This document shows positions 1 to 7,357 of a stretch of 64,000 nt of DNA, piece by piece; position 1 is the stretch's first letter; each line of letters starts with the position of its first letter. Source of the stretch: Marinactinospora thermotolerans DSM 45154. Lineage in GTDB: Bacteria; Actinomycetota; Actinomycetes; Streptosporangiales; Streptosporangiaceae. A program made the translations under genes and the position numbers. The notes beneath the pieces were generated by a model. That model did not search any database, was not told where the DNA came from, and saw only the letters and a program-made list of their open reading frames with translations. The stretch is taken from NCBI RefSeq assembly GCF_900167435.1, contig NZ_FUWS01000009.1, forward strand, positions 1 through 64,000, in the 5' to 3' direction.

Positions 1-6
1 GTCCGG

Positions 7-222
7 GTGAACGGGCGTCACCTTCCCATCGCGCAGACACCCGCCGTGGGGTGGCCGGAGTTGTTGACCACGATCGAGGTCGCCGATCTGTGCCGGGTGG
101 CCCCCAGCACCGTCGGCCGATGGCTACAAGAAGGACGGTTGCGCGGACAGCGGACGTTGGGGGGTCATTGGCGGATTCCCGCCGACCAGATCCGCGCACT
201 CCTGGAAGGAGACCAGGGATGA
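7..222 (+). CDS. BldC-like small helix-turn-helix regulator
   Basis: Small DNA-binding protein of the BldC / excisionase-like MerR fold. Residues about 20-68 hold a helix-turn-helix (TTIEVADLCRVAPSTVGRW) followed by a wing, RTLGGHWRIP, very close to the RTLGGHRRY wing of actinobacterial BldC. At 71 residues it has the usual length of this group. GTG at 7 is the first possible start, but the frame is open to the window edge, so the true start may lie upstream; GTG at 46 is an alternative. It overlaps the next gene by 4 bases (ATGA), so the two are probably co-translated. Inference: it could regulate the RiPP-like cluster that follows. Confidence 0.8.
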   Translation: MNGRHLPIAQTPAVGWPELLTTIEVADLCRVAPSTVGRWLQEGRLRGQRTLGGHWRIPADQIRALLEGDQG

Positions 223-545
223 GGCGGCCCTGCCTTCCCGGCCACGCCGTCGCGCGTGATCTGTCCCGCCGAAGCGGCGTGCTGGTGTGGCACGGGGAAA
301 CCTCACGCGGCTATCTCGCTCTGGTCGGTCATGAACTGCTCATCGCGGCCACTCCCGAGGAGATGTGGATGAGGCTCGCCGCGCGCGGTCTCATCCCGAC
401 ACGGGAGGAATCTTCCCCGCGTTCCATGGTTCTGCCCGGGCGCGATCACCTGGCCGGCGCCGACACGACCAACACCACCTGGACCCAGGTCAGAGCGGTC
501 AGACCAGCCGGCCCGGTCTCGTGGGGGCGTCCCGCCTCCGCATAG
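219..545 (+). CDS. Hypothetical protein, 108 aa
   Basis: I do not recognise this family. The ATG at 219 overlaps the TGA of the BldC-like gene (ATGA), which fixes the start; longer readings of the same frame run back inside that gene and are unlikely. Visible features are a compact central part (VLVWHGETSRGYLALVGHEL, then TPEEMWMRLAARGLIP) that could form a small beta-alpha domain, and a charged C-terminus without membrane segments. Translational coupling to the regulator suggests a shared function, perhaps an adaptor or co-regulator. No catalytic motif is visible. Confidence 0.6.
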   Translation: MRRPCLPGHAVARDLSRRSGVLVWHGETSRGYLALVGHELLIAATPEEMWMRLAARGLIPTREESSPRSMVLPGRDHLAGADTTNTTWTQVRAVRPAGPVSWGRPASA

Positions 546-804
546 GCGGCCGCGTCGGGGTGAGCGTCCTGCTCACCGGAAACCCCGGCGTTGGCCGGCC
601 GGCCGTCCGTCTCGGGCGCGGGGCGGGCGGCCCGAGCTCCCGCGCGTCGTCCTCAGAGCCCGGCGCGCGGGACCCCGGGGAACCGATGAGGGGTGTTCCC
701 CGGTCCGGGACGGTAGAGGGACCGTCCCGGACCACCCTCTGTCCGTCACGGAGCCGGCTTCAGGCATCGGTCCGCCCATTCCGAGCAGCGAATGGAGTCC
801 GCCC
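546..804. other. Intergenic stretch without a convincing gene
   Basis: Together with 907-1135 this separates the regulator pair from the peptide/methyltransferase pair. Only overlapping low-quality frames are present here. A run of GGGACGGTAGAGGGACCGTCCC near 708-729 forms an inverted repeat that could act as a weak terminator. No promoter stood out. Confidence 0.5.
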
Positions 805-906
805 ATGGAACGCACCGACTCCGAGACATGCGGCATCCGCAACGGACAGGACATCGACCACAACGGTGATGCGTGCACATGCTGCAAGCGCCAGGGAACG
901 CAGTGA
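805..906 (+). CDS. Candidate small Cys-containing peptide, 33 aa
   Basis: A short frame starting ATG at 805 with a GGAG ribosome-binding site at 794-797 (7-base spacing). The 33-residue product is hydrophilic. It has four cysteines, one at residue 9 and three near the C-terminus (ACTCCKR), and two Asn-Gly pairs (RNGQ, HNGD). Third codon positions are about 78 percent G/C, compatible with coding here. It lies between the regulator pair and the 40-residue peptide ORF of the methyltransferase operon. It may be a second precursor-like peptide or simply a chance ORF; nothing else supports it. Confidence 0.35.
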   Translation: MERTDSETCGIRNGQDIDHNGDACTCCKRQGTQ

Positions 907-1135
907 CCTGCCTCCCGCGCCGTGTGCTGATCTTGTCCGCCTCAGACCAGCAGCCCCAGAACGCAACGAACCCCCTCACCGGGCAGAGGCAAGGGAGTGG
1001 CGTTCTTCCCGATGGTCCGTGTTCGTAGAGTCACCGACGTGCCGCATTCGGTCACCCTGTTCTCGTTTCCGAGGTTCCAAGGCCGGGGACCGGTGAACAC
1101 GTCCGGTCGTTCCCCCTGGCCCCGGAGGTGCCGCA

Positions 1136-1258
1136 GTGAGCAAGCACGACGACCCGTCCCGCTGGGATGGCCAGAAGGACAAGCCGATTCCTCCGCCGAC
1201 CCCCGACGGCGGAGGAAGTAGCGGCGGGAAGCACGAGAGGGACGAAAACGACAAGTGA
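1136..1258 (+). CDS. Putative imiditide-type RiPP precursor peptide, 40 aa
   Basis: A 40-residue ORF from GTG at 1136 with a strong ribosome-binding site GGAGGT at 1123-1128. Its TGA overlaps the GTG of the methyltransferase gene (GTGA at 1255-1258), so the two are translationally coupled. The product is extremely hydrophilic: charged ends (MSKHDDPSRW, GGKHERDENDK), a central Pro run (KPIPPPTP) and two Asp-Gly pairs (WDGQ, PDGGG). Asp-Gly is the preferred site for aspartimide formation. In the imiditide family, as I recall it, a stand-alone PIMT homologue converts an Asp of such a short precursor into an aspartimide. No leader/core boundary or other tailoring gene is visible. Confidence 0.6.
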   Translation: MSKHDDPSRWDGQKDKPIPPPTPDGGGSSGGKHERDENDK

Positions 1259-2379
1259 GTCCTGATGAGCTTCAGGCCCGCTTGGCCCGGAAGATTCCCC
1301 CGGCGTGGCGGGCCGCGTTCATGGCTGTCCCCCGGCACCTGTTCATCCCGGACACGGTCTGGGTTCGTGAGGAAGGCCGTCCCGTCCCGCTGCGCAGAGC
1401 CGACTCACCGGAGCGGTGGTTGGAGGCTTGCTACAGCGACGAGCCCATCGCTGTGCAGCTCGACGACGGCGATGGCAGTGGGCGCGGCTACGTGACGTCG
1501 TCAGCGTCCATGCCCAGCGTCGTCGCGCTCATGCTGGAAGCGGCAGAGCTGCGCTTCGGGCACCGGGTACTGGAAATCGGCACCGGGACCGGATTCAACG
1601 CCGCCCTGATCGCCTGCCGTGTGGGGATCGACAACACGACCACGGTCGAAATCGACGCCGACTTGGCCGAGCAGGCCCGCGAAGCGTTGAAGAATGCCGG
1701 ATGGCCGGTGGAGACCGTGGCCGCAGACGGGACCCAGGGGTACCCGCCGGGCGCCCCCTACGACCGGATCCTGTCCACGGCGTCGGTCTACAAGGTCCCC
1801 TACCCGTGGATCGAGCAGGCCGCCCCCGGAGGGAAGGTGGTCACCCCCTGGGGAACCGCCTTCCACAGCGGCGCCCTGCTCCGCCTGTACGTCAACGGCG
1901 ACGGGACCGCATCGGGCCACTTCGAAGGCGACACCGGATTCATGTGGGTCCGCGGCCAGCGCCCCCCGCACGGCGCGGTGGAAGACCGGGTGAGCCCCGA
2001 GCACGACTACGCCGAGACGGTCACCGATCTCCACCCCTACGAGCCCGTCGGGGACTTCTCCGCCTCATTCGCGATCGGTGCCCTGGTCCCAGGGATGACA
2101 TCGACCCTGGTCTATGACCGGGACGACCCCGCTTCCCAGCGTTACACCGTCTATCTCATGGACCCCGGGTCCGGGTCGTGGGCTTCATGGCGCATCCAGC
2201 CGGGTCCTCACGAGTACGTGGTGAAGCAGCATGGCCCTCGTAGCCTCTTCGACGAACTGGCTCGCGCCTACCAGTGGTGGAAGGAGGCGGGGAAGCCCGA
2301 CCACACCAGGTTCGGCCTCACTGTCACCCCGGACCGGCAAATCGTGTGGCTGGACGACCCGGCGCACCCGGTTGCCTAG
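1255..2379 (+). CDS. Protein-L-isoaspartate O-methyltransferase homologue, RiPP-associated type
   Basis: SAM-dependent methyltransferase of the PIMT superfamily. The N-terminal part has the substrate segment around VPRHLFIPDTVW and DDGDGSGRGYVTSSASMPSV. The SAM-binding motif I is VLEIGTGTGFNAALIA at about residues 105-120, then TVEIDADLAEQA for the acidic ribose-binding residue. At 374 residues it is far longer than housekeeping PIMT (about 210-220). It carries an extra C-terminal domain of about 150 residues, as seen in PIMTs that act on peptide natural products. Start GTG overlaps the stop of the 40-residue peptide gene. No ATP-grasp, lanthipeptide or lasso enzyme is nearby. Proposed role: aspartyl O-methylation leading to an aspartimide in the upstream peptide. 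Confidence 0.85.
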   Translation: MSPDELQARLARKIPPAWRAAFMAVPRHLFIPDTVWVREEGRPVPLRRADSPERWLEACYSDEPIAVQLDDGDGSGRGYVTSSASMPSVVALMLEAAELRFGHRVLEIGTGTGFNAALIACRVGIDNTTTVEIDADLAEQAREALKNAGWPVETVAADGTQGYPPGAPYDRILSTASVYKVPYPWIEQAAPGGKVVTPWGTAFHSGALLRLYVNGDGTASGHFEGDTGFMWVRGQRPPHGAVEDRVSPEHDYAETVTDLHPYEPVGDFSASFAIGALVPGMTSTLVYDRDDPASQRYTVYLMDPGSGSWASWRIQPGPHEYVVKQHGPRSLFDELARAYQWWKEAGKPDHTRFGLTVTPDRQIVWLDDPAHPVA

Positions 2380-2707
2380 CACGGGACGGGACATCCCCTT
2401 CTGTATGGTGACCCGGCCCGCTCGCCCTTATGGCCCCGCAACCTGCCCGGCGCTGGAAACCACGACGGGGTGGGGGATGAGAAGTCCAGGCGCCCACCAG
2501 CGGGACCGCTATCGAGAGTCGTCGGAGCTCGTAATCCAGATAGCGGCCCTGGATCAGGGCCGCAGCATCGATCACCGAGGGCCGCGTGCCGGGGTGCGTA
2601 GGAGCGGATCCGGGAGTGGCCGGACCGCTGCGCGGCGGGACAGACGGGGCGTGCGGAAGGGCGCGTGGAACGTTCGAGGGGAACGTGTCATGTGAGAGGG
2701 CGGTTCT
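2380..2707. other. Gap between methyltransferase gene and CRISPR leader
   Basis: No gene recognised. A minus-strand frame here contains a protein-like patch (SVIDAAALIQGRYLDYELRR), but the frame continues into low-complexity sequence, has no ribosome-binding site and matches no family I know. It may be a gene remnant or noise. Confidence 0.4.
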
Positions 2708-2797
2708 CCGGCAGAATGGCTGTCGCCGCCCACTCCGGTGGGCTTCCGGATTTGGTAAAGCGGAGATAACGGCCCGCAAAGCCGCAGGTCATCTTCT
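2708..2797 (+). promoter_or_regulatory. CRISPR leader of array 1
   Basis: The bases immediately before the first repeat, 2757-2797, are identical to those before array 2 (14325-14365), from AAAGCGGAGATAACGG to AGGTCATCTTCT. Similarity extends up to a shared CCGGCAGAATG element at 2708. The leader lies opposite the degenerate terminal repeat, so transcription and spacer acquisition should run left to right. Confidence 0.8.
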
Positions 2798-3313
2798 GTA
2801 AGCCCCGCGCACGCGGGGATGGACCGGCAGTACTCAGCGACCACACCGCAGGTACGGCGTAAGCCCCGCGCACGCGGGGATGGACCGCCAGTGGGGGATA
2901 CCGCGCTACGCGCGGCGACGTAAGCCCCGCGCACGCGGGGATGGACCGAGCCTGCGCGTAGACCACGGCGGCGCACAGTGGTAAGCCCCGCGCACGCGGG
3001 GATGGACCGAGGTTGGAGTTGCGGCAAAACGACCTGCTCGTGTAAGCCCCGCGCACGCGGGGATGGACCGTCCGGCGCGACTATCACACGGCTTTTCGAC
3101 GTGTAAGCCCCGCGCACGCGGGGATGGACCGGAGCTGGCCGCCGCCGAGGCGGAGCAGGAGGAGTAAGCCCCGCGCACGCGGGGATGGACCGGAACAGCT
3201 CGGCATCCCCGAGCGCGGCCTGTGGTAAGCCCCGCGCACGCGGGGATGGGCCGGTCGGCAGTAGCCGGTCCTTCTCGGGGAAGGGGTGAGCCCGCGCAAG
3301 CCGGGACGAACCG
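2798..3313 (+). CRISPR. Type I-E CRISPR array 1, 9 repeats and 8 spacers
   Basis: Repeats of 29 bases begin at 2798, 2859, 2920, 2981, 3042, 3103, 3164, 3225 and 3286, an exact 61-base period giving 32-base spacers. The repeat starts GTAAGCCCCGCG and ends CGCGGGGATGGACCG, with a CCCCGC/GCGGGG stem typical of type I-E. Repeats 1-7 are identical. Repeat 8 has one change (GATGGGCCG). Repeat 9 (3286-3313) is degenerate, marking the trailer end. All eight spacers differ. No cas gene is in the window, so Cascade must be encoded elsewhere. The array ends 3 bases before the stop codon of the convergent response regulator gene. Confidence 0.97.
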
Positions 3314-3315
3314 GG

Positions 3316-3999
3316 CTAGTCCCCGAGTCCGGCCTTCTGGGCGTACAGGGCGGCCTCCATCCGCGTGTGCAGCTGGAGCTTGTCGAGGATGTTGCGGACG
3401 TGGTTCTTGACGGTGTTCTCGGAGATGTAGAGGCGCTGGCCGATGTCCCGGTTCTTCAGCCCGCGCGCCACCAGGCGCAGGACCTCCGTCTCGCGCTCGG
3501 TCAACCTCGGCGCGGACTCCGCCGGGGAGCGTGAGGAGCCCTTCTTCGCCAGCGCGGCGAACTCCCCGATCAGCTTCGCCGCCATCGACGGGTTGATGAA
3601 CGACTGGCCGTCGGAGACCGCGCGCACCGCCGCCGGCACCTCGTCGACCGGGATCTCCTTCAACAGGTAACCGGTGGCCCCCGCCTTGATCGCCTCGAAC
3701 AGGTCCTCCTCCTCGTCGCTGACCGTCAGCATGAGGATCTTCGCCATCGGGGCGATCGCCTTCACCCCGGCGCAGGCGTCGATCCCGCTGCTGCGCGGCA
3801 TGCGGATGTCCATGAGCACGACATCGGGCGACAGGTCGCCGGCCTGCCGGACGGCCTCTTCGCCGTCACCGGCCTCGCCGACCACGTCGATGTCCGGCTC
3901 CACTTCGAGGACCGACACCAGACCGCGCCGGAACAGGGCGTGATCGTCGACGACCAGGACCCTGATGGGTTCGTAGCGACGGGTGGGGGGCGTGCTCAT
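3316..3999 (-). CDS. Orphan NarL/FixJ-type response regulator
   Basis: DNA-binding response regulator of 227 residues. The receiver domain (about residues 12-130) has the acidic pocket VVDDH, phospho-acceptor Asp in VVLMDIRMPRSSG and the conserved Lys in YLLKEIP. The C-terminal LuxR-type helix-turn-helix (about 165-220) reads LTERETEVLRLVARGLKNRD and ISENTVKNHVRNIL. No histidine kinase gene is adjacent, so its partner is unlinked or absent. The gene ends 3 bases from CRISPR array 1, which runs toward it. Confidence 0.92.
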   Translation of the reverse strand: MSTPPTRRYEPIRVLVVDDHALFRRGLVSVLEVEPDIDVVGEAGDGEEAVRQAGDLSPDVVLMDIRMPRSSGIDACAGVKAIAPMAKILMLTVSDEEEDLFEAIKAGATGYLLKEIPVDEVPAAVRAVSDGQSFINPSMAAKLIGEFAALAKKGSSRSPAESAPRLTERETEVLRLVARGLKNRDIGQRLYISENTVKNHVRNILDKLQLHTRMEAALYAQKAGLGD

Positions 4000-4231
4000 A
4001 GCAGGTCCTCCGGCGGCGGACGGGGGGGACCCCTAGTTTTTCACAGACAGTGAGTGGAAGACGGCGGGCATCCGTGCCGGGCGTCCGCCGCTCACCGGGC
4101 CGTCTCCAGCGGGGCGCCGCGGCCCGCGCGGCCAGGCGCGGCGCCGGAATCCTCCGCCCTGGTCCCGCCGTGGATCCGGGGGAGGTGTTCTACGCTCTAC
4201 GGACCACCCGCCGGCGCCGAGAGGGGATCGT

Positions 4232-4819
4232 ATGGCCGACGACCAGGACGCCCGTACCGTGGACTTCCTCTACGAGATGGGACTGCTGAAGCGGCTCCCC
4301 CGCACCGGTTGGGTCATCGCCGGCGTCTCCGACCCCGAGAGCGTCGCCGACCATTCCCACCGCACCGCGATCATCGCGGCGGTCATCGCCTCGTCGGAGG
4401 GCGCGGACCCGCAGCGCGCCGCGTTCCTCGCGCTGTTCCACGACACGCAGGAGACCCGGACCACCGACATCCCCCACCTGGGCAAGCGCTACCTGAAGGC
4501 GGTGCCGAACGGCGAGGTGACCGGCGACCAGGTCGCCGGCCTGCCCGGGGAACTGGCCGGCGTGATCGCCGATGCGGTCGCCGAGTACGAGGGGCGGGAG
4601 TCCGTCGAGGCGGTGTGCGCCCGTGACGCCGACAAGCTGGAATGCCTGCTCCAGGCCGTGGAGTACCGGGAACAGGGCAACAGGCATACCCGGGCGTGGA
4701 TCGACACCTCGCTGGCGTCGCTGACGACGGAATCGGCCAAGCGCCTGGCGGACCTCGCGTTGGCCCGCGGGCCTCTCGACTGGATGCACCGCGCGCGGAA
4801 GGGGAGGCCGCCGTTGTAG
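4232..4819 (+). CDS. HD-domain hydrolase, YfbR/HDDC2 (5'-nucleotidase) type
   Basis: Metal-dependent phosphohydrolase of 195 residues. The HD metal site is visible as ESVADHSHRT, then ALFHDTQETRTTDIPH, and a later Asp in ARDADKLECLLQA. The relatives YfbR and HDDC2 hydrolyse deoxynucleoside 5'-monophosphates in the cytoplasm. The length is normal for the family. The start ATG at 4232 has a GAGAGGGGA site just upstream. It stands alone, divergent from the response regulator gene. Substrate cannot be read from sequence. Confidence 0.85.
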   Translation: MADDQDARTVDFLYEMGLLKRLPRTGWVIAGVSDPESVADHSHRTAIIAAVIASSEGADPQRAAFLALFHDTQETRTTDIPHLGKRYLKAVPNGEVTGDQVAGLPGELAGVIADAVAEYEGRESVEAVCARDADKLECLLQAVEYREQGNRHTRAWIDTSLASLTTESAKRLADLALARGPLDWMHRARKGRPPL

Positions 4820-5060
4820 GGACGGGGCCGCCGCCCAGGTCCCGCGGAGTCCCGCGCGGCCGCCGCCCGGTTTTCCGGACGGCCGTGGCCCTGCCCCGCC
4901 CGCGCCACCGGGCATCTCCGCGCCGGGGAGGAAGCGTTGCCGTCCCCGCGAAACGGAGGCTCCACGGCCACAAGTGGCCTTCTTTCCGATTCGGACGTGT
5001 GGTAGATCCGAGGCCGCTCTAGGATCTCTCGTGCCCCTCGCAATGACGGCCGGAGTCAGC

Positions 5061-6521
5061 ATGAGCCCCGAACACCGACGTCCCCTCGCGACCGCGCTGT
5101 CCCTGGCGGCCCTGCTGGCCGTGGGCGGGTGTTCCACGCCGGCGGAGGACGCTCCCTCCCCGAAGCCTTCGGAGAGCGGCGCCGCGCAGCCTCCCGCCGA
5201 GCCGATCGTCCCGGCGACCCGGTTCGACACCGACGCCTCCGTGACGCTCCAGCGCGACTTCCTGGGGGAGGGGGCCGAACGGCTCCCCGTGGCGTTGCGC
5301 GGTGGCGTCGCCTACTACACCTCCGGCGACAGGCTCATCGCGCACGACACCATCCGGGACGAGTCCCTGTGGACGCTGAGCACCGAGGAGACGTTCGACG
5401 CCGAGAACCCGGGCCACAGCGCGGTGCTCGTCGAGACGGACGACGGTCCCGTCGTCTTCGGGGCCTTCCGCACCCACACCACCGCGTCCGGGACCACGCG
5501 GGCCTCGTCGAAGGTGGAGGTCATCGCGGCCGACGCCGACAGCGGCGACCTGCTGTGGCACGCCGTGCACGACCACGAGGAGTACGAGGAGTACACGCCC
5601 CGCGTCGTCGGGGTCAGCGGTGACAGCGTCATCCTCAACGCGGGCACGACGCTCGCCCTTGACCTCGCCGGCGGCGAGGTGACCTGGAGCGACGAGTCCG
5701 AGCCACGCCTGGTCATGGGGTCGACCGTCATCGGGACGGTCAGCCACTTCGACCGCTCCACCTGGATGCGGGCCGTGGACGCGGCCACCGGTGAGGAGCT
5801 GTGGACCGCCTGGGAGGACTACGCCGAGGACCTCGCCTCCGACCAGCGCCTCGACCTCCTCGCCGAGTTCCAGGAGGGCGGGGCCGAACCGGGCGAGGTC
5901 GCCGACGCCGCGGCCGAGTACTACGGGTACTTCGTCCACAGCCAGCGGCAGGGCGCCCCCGTGCGCGAGGAGTTCTTCCCGGCGGGGCCGGGACGGTTCG
6001 CCGTCGTGGCCTTCAACTACCTCAACACGAACCTCCACATGCAGGTCGCCGGAGGCAAGGAGCCCACCCAGGTCTTCGGAACCGTCCTGCTCGTGAGCGC
6101 GGAGACGGGGCGGATCGAGTACAGCTTCGCCTTCGACCCCGAGATCCGGGAGCGGATGGACAACGACTGGGGCGGATGGGTGGACGGCAGATGCCGCCAC
6201 GACGGCGAACGCACGCTGGCCTGCTGGGGATGGGCGCCGCAGATCCGCTCCACCGTGGTCTTCGCCCTGGACACCGAGGAGGGCGCGCTCCGCTGGGTCG
6301 AGGAGTTCGGGGGCGAGGCGGAACGCGCCGACATCGACCCCACGGGGGCGTGGAGGGGCGCCCTCTACGGCGAGGCCGGCGGCGGAGCGGTGGTGCTCGA
6401 CCTCGACGACGGCGCCGACTTGGAGACCCTGGCGGAGATGGCGCCGGCCACCACCAACGGTGTCGTCGCGGTCGAGTACGGCGAGAACGGGGAGTTCACG
6501 GTCGCGCCCGTGACGGGCTGA
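5061..6521 (+). CDS. PQQ-like beta-propeller lipoprotein
   Basis: Secreted lipoprotein of 486 residues. Starting at ATG 5061 (GGAG at 5051-5054) the signal peptide is MSPEHRRPLATALSLAALL with lipobox AVGGC, so it should be lipidated and held on the outer face of the membrane. Earlier starts (5043, 4974) add an unlikely N-terminal tail. The mature part has repeated blades ending in a Trp strand: DESLWTLS, GDLLWHAV, GGEVTWSDE, GEELWTAWED, GALRWVEEF. These are typical of PQQ_2/BamB-like propellers, which are often protein-binding rather than enzymatic. No operon partner is evident. Confidence 0.82.
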   Translation: MSPEHRRPLATALSLAALLAVGGCSTPAEDAPSPKPSESGAAQPPAEPIVPATRFDTDASVTLQRDFLGEGAERLPVALRGGVAYYTSGDRLIAHDTIRDESLWTLSTEETFDAENPGHSAVLVETDDGPVVFGAFRTHTTASGTTRASSKVEVIAADADSGDLLWHAVHDHEEYEEYTPRVVGVSGDSVILNAGTTLALDLAGGEVTWSDESEPRLVMGSTVIGTVSHFDRSTWMRAVDAATGEELWTAWEDYAEDLASDQRLDLLAEFQEGGAEPGEVADAAAEYYGYFVHSQRQGAPVREEFFPAGPGRFAVVAFNYLNTNLHMQVAGGKEPTQVFGTVLLVSAETGRIEYSFAFDPEIRERMDNDWGGWVDGRCRHDGERTLACWGWAPQIRSTVVFALDTEEGALRWVEEFGGEAERADIDPTGAWRGALYGEAGGGAVVLDLDDGADLETLAEMAPATTNGVVAVEYGENGEFTVAPVTG

Positions 6522-7357
6522 GGCGGGCGGGGAGGCCTCGCGGGGGTGTGGGGCGGAGGGCCGCGCGCCGCGGGGCCGGTGGACGGAGCCCTGACCGCCG
6601 GGCCGGGGAAGGCGAGGACCGTCCGCCTCCCCGGAGCCGGCCGGGTCCGGACCGCGTGGCCGAGGCGGCGCCACGGGGCCGGCAGCGGGGTGGACCAGCG
6701 GTTTCGCGCTCCCATCGGATCAGCGAGCGCGGTGGGGGTGGAGCCGACTGTGGGGGAGCCCCCAACGGTGTCTCCAGCCGAGCGGCCGCCCCTCGCCCAG
6801 GGGGCGGCTGGAACCGATCGGCGGGGGCATGCCCACGCGGGGATGGGCCGTACCCGCCCGCCGGTGTTCACTCCACCCCTCCACCCGCCGTTCGTGCGGT
6901 GCCTCGGCCGGACGCAGGTGTGCTGAGGGGGACATCCGGCCAGGGGTTCCCGTCCTGGTGCGCCCGCGTGCGGGCGTCAGGCTCGCGGGAGGGCTCTTCG
7001 TATCACGGATTTCCCGCTGTGACTTCAACCTGCAATTAGTTCACCTTTCTTACCTGCTGCTATATGGCGCGCAGTGGCCTACCTTGGTCAAAAGATGGAC
7101 TGTGCGTAGAAATCTGGAATGCTGCTTCCCGGTAACCGGAGACATGCGGCCTTCTGTGACGAGTCCTCCTCGCATTTCCCGGCCAGAGCGGGCTTGGAAA
7201 ACGCTTCTGCTTTCTCCGGGTATCCCTGAACACGCCGGGCGATCCAGGTCCATCGGTCTGCCTGAGAAGAAACAGACATGACGGCTAAGCCGTCTGCTCT
7301 TCCGGAACAGGGCCGGAATGGGCAGGCGGTTCAGCAGTTTTATAGGAGTCTTCGAAC
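6522..7357. other. 836-base gap, gene-poor, with less GC-rich 3' half
   Basis: No frame looks coding: the candidates are Arg/Pro-rich and lack ribosome-binding sites. The left half is extremely GC-rich and holds an I-E-like repeat relic (6822-6850). From about 7010 to 7350 the base composition becomes distinctly more AT-rich, and there is a GACGGCTAAGCCGTC inverted repeat at about 7279-7293. This probably includes the promoter and leader of the VanZ-like gene. Confidence 0.5.
6822..6850 (+). repeat. Isolated degenerate type I-E CRISPR repeat
   Basis: The 29 bases ending GATGGGCCG at 6850 match the array repeat at 20 of 29 positions. In the 3' part, 16 of 17 positions match (CACGCGGGGATGG.CCG), including the same A-to-G change seen in repeat 8 of array 1. 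No second copy lies 61 bases to either side. It looks like the relic of a lost array, although chance similarity in GC-rich DNA is possible. Confidence 0.4.

Noticed and set aside
2324-2779. Minus-strand frame with a protein-like patch before array 1
   Set aside because: Overlaps the methyltransferase 3' end and the CRISPR leader, has no ribosome-binding site and no recognised family; could at most be a remnant.
2572-3299. Frames with repeated HPRVRGAY / GPSPRARGL motifs
   Set aside because: These are translations of the CRISPR repeats, not proteins.
6829-7281. 150-codon frame before the VanZ-like gene
   Set aside because: Crosses a clear composition change and contains the CRISPR-repeat relic; no start signal.
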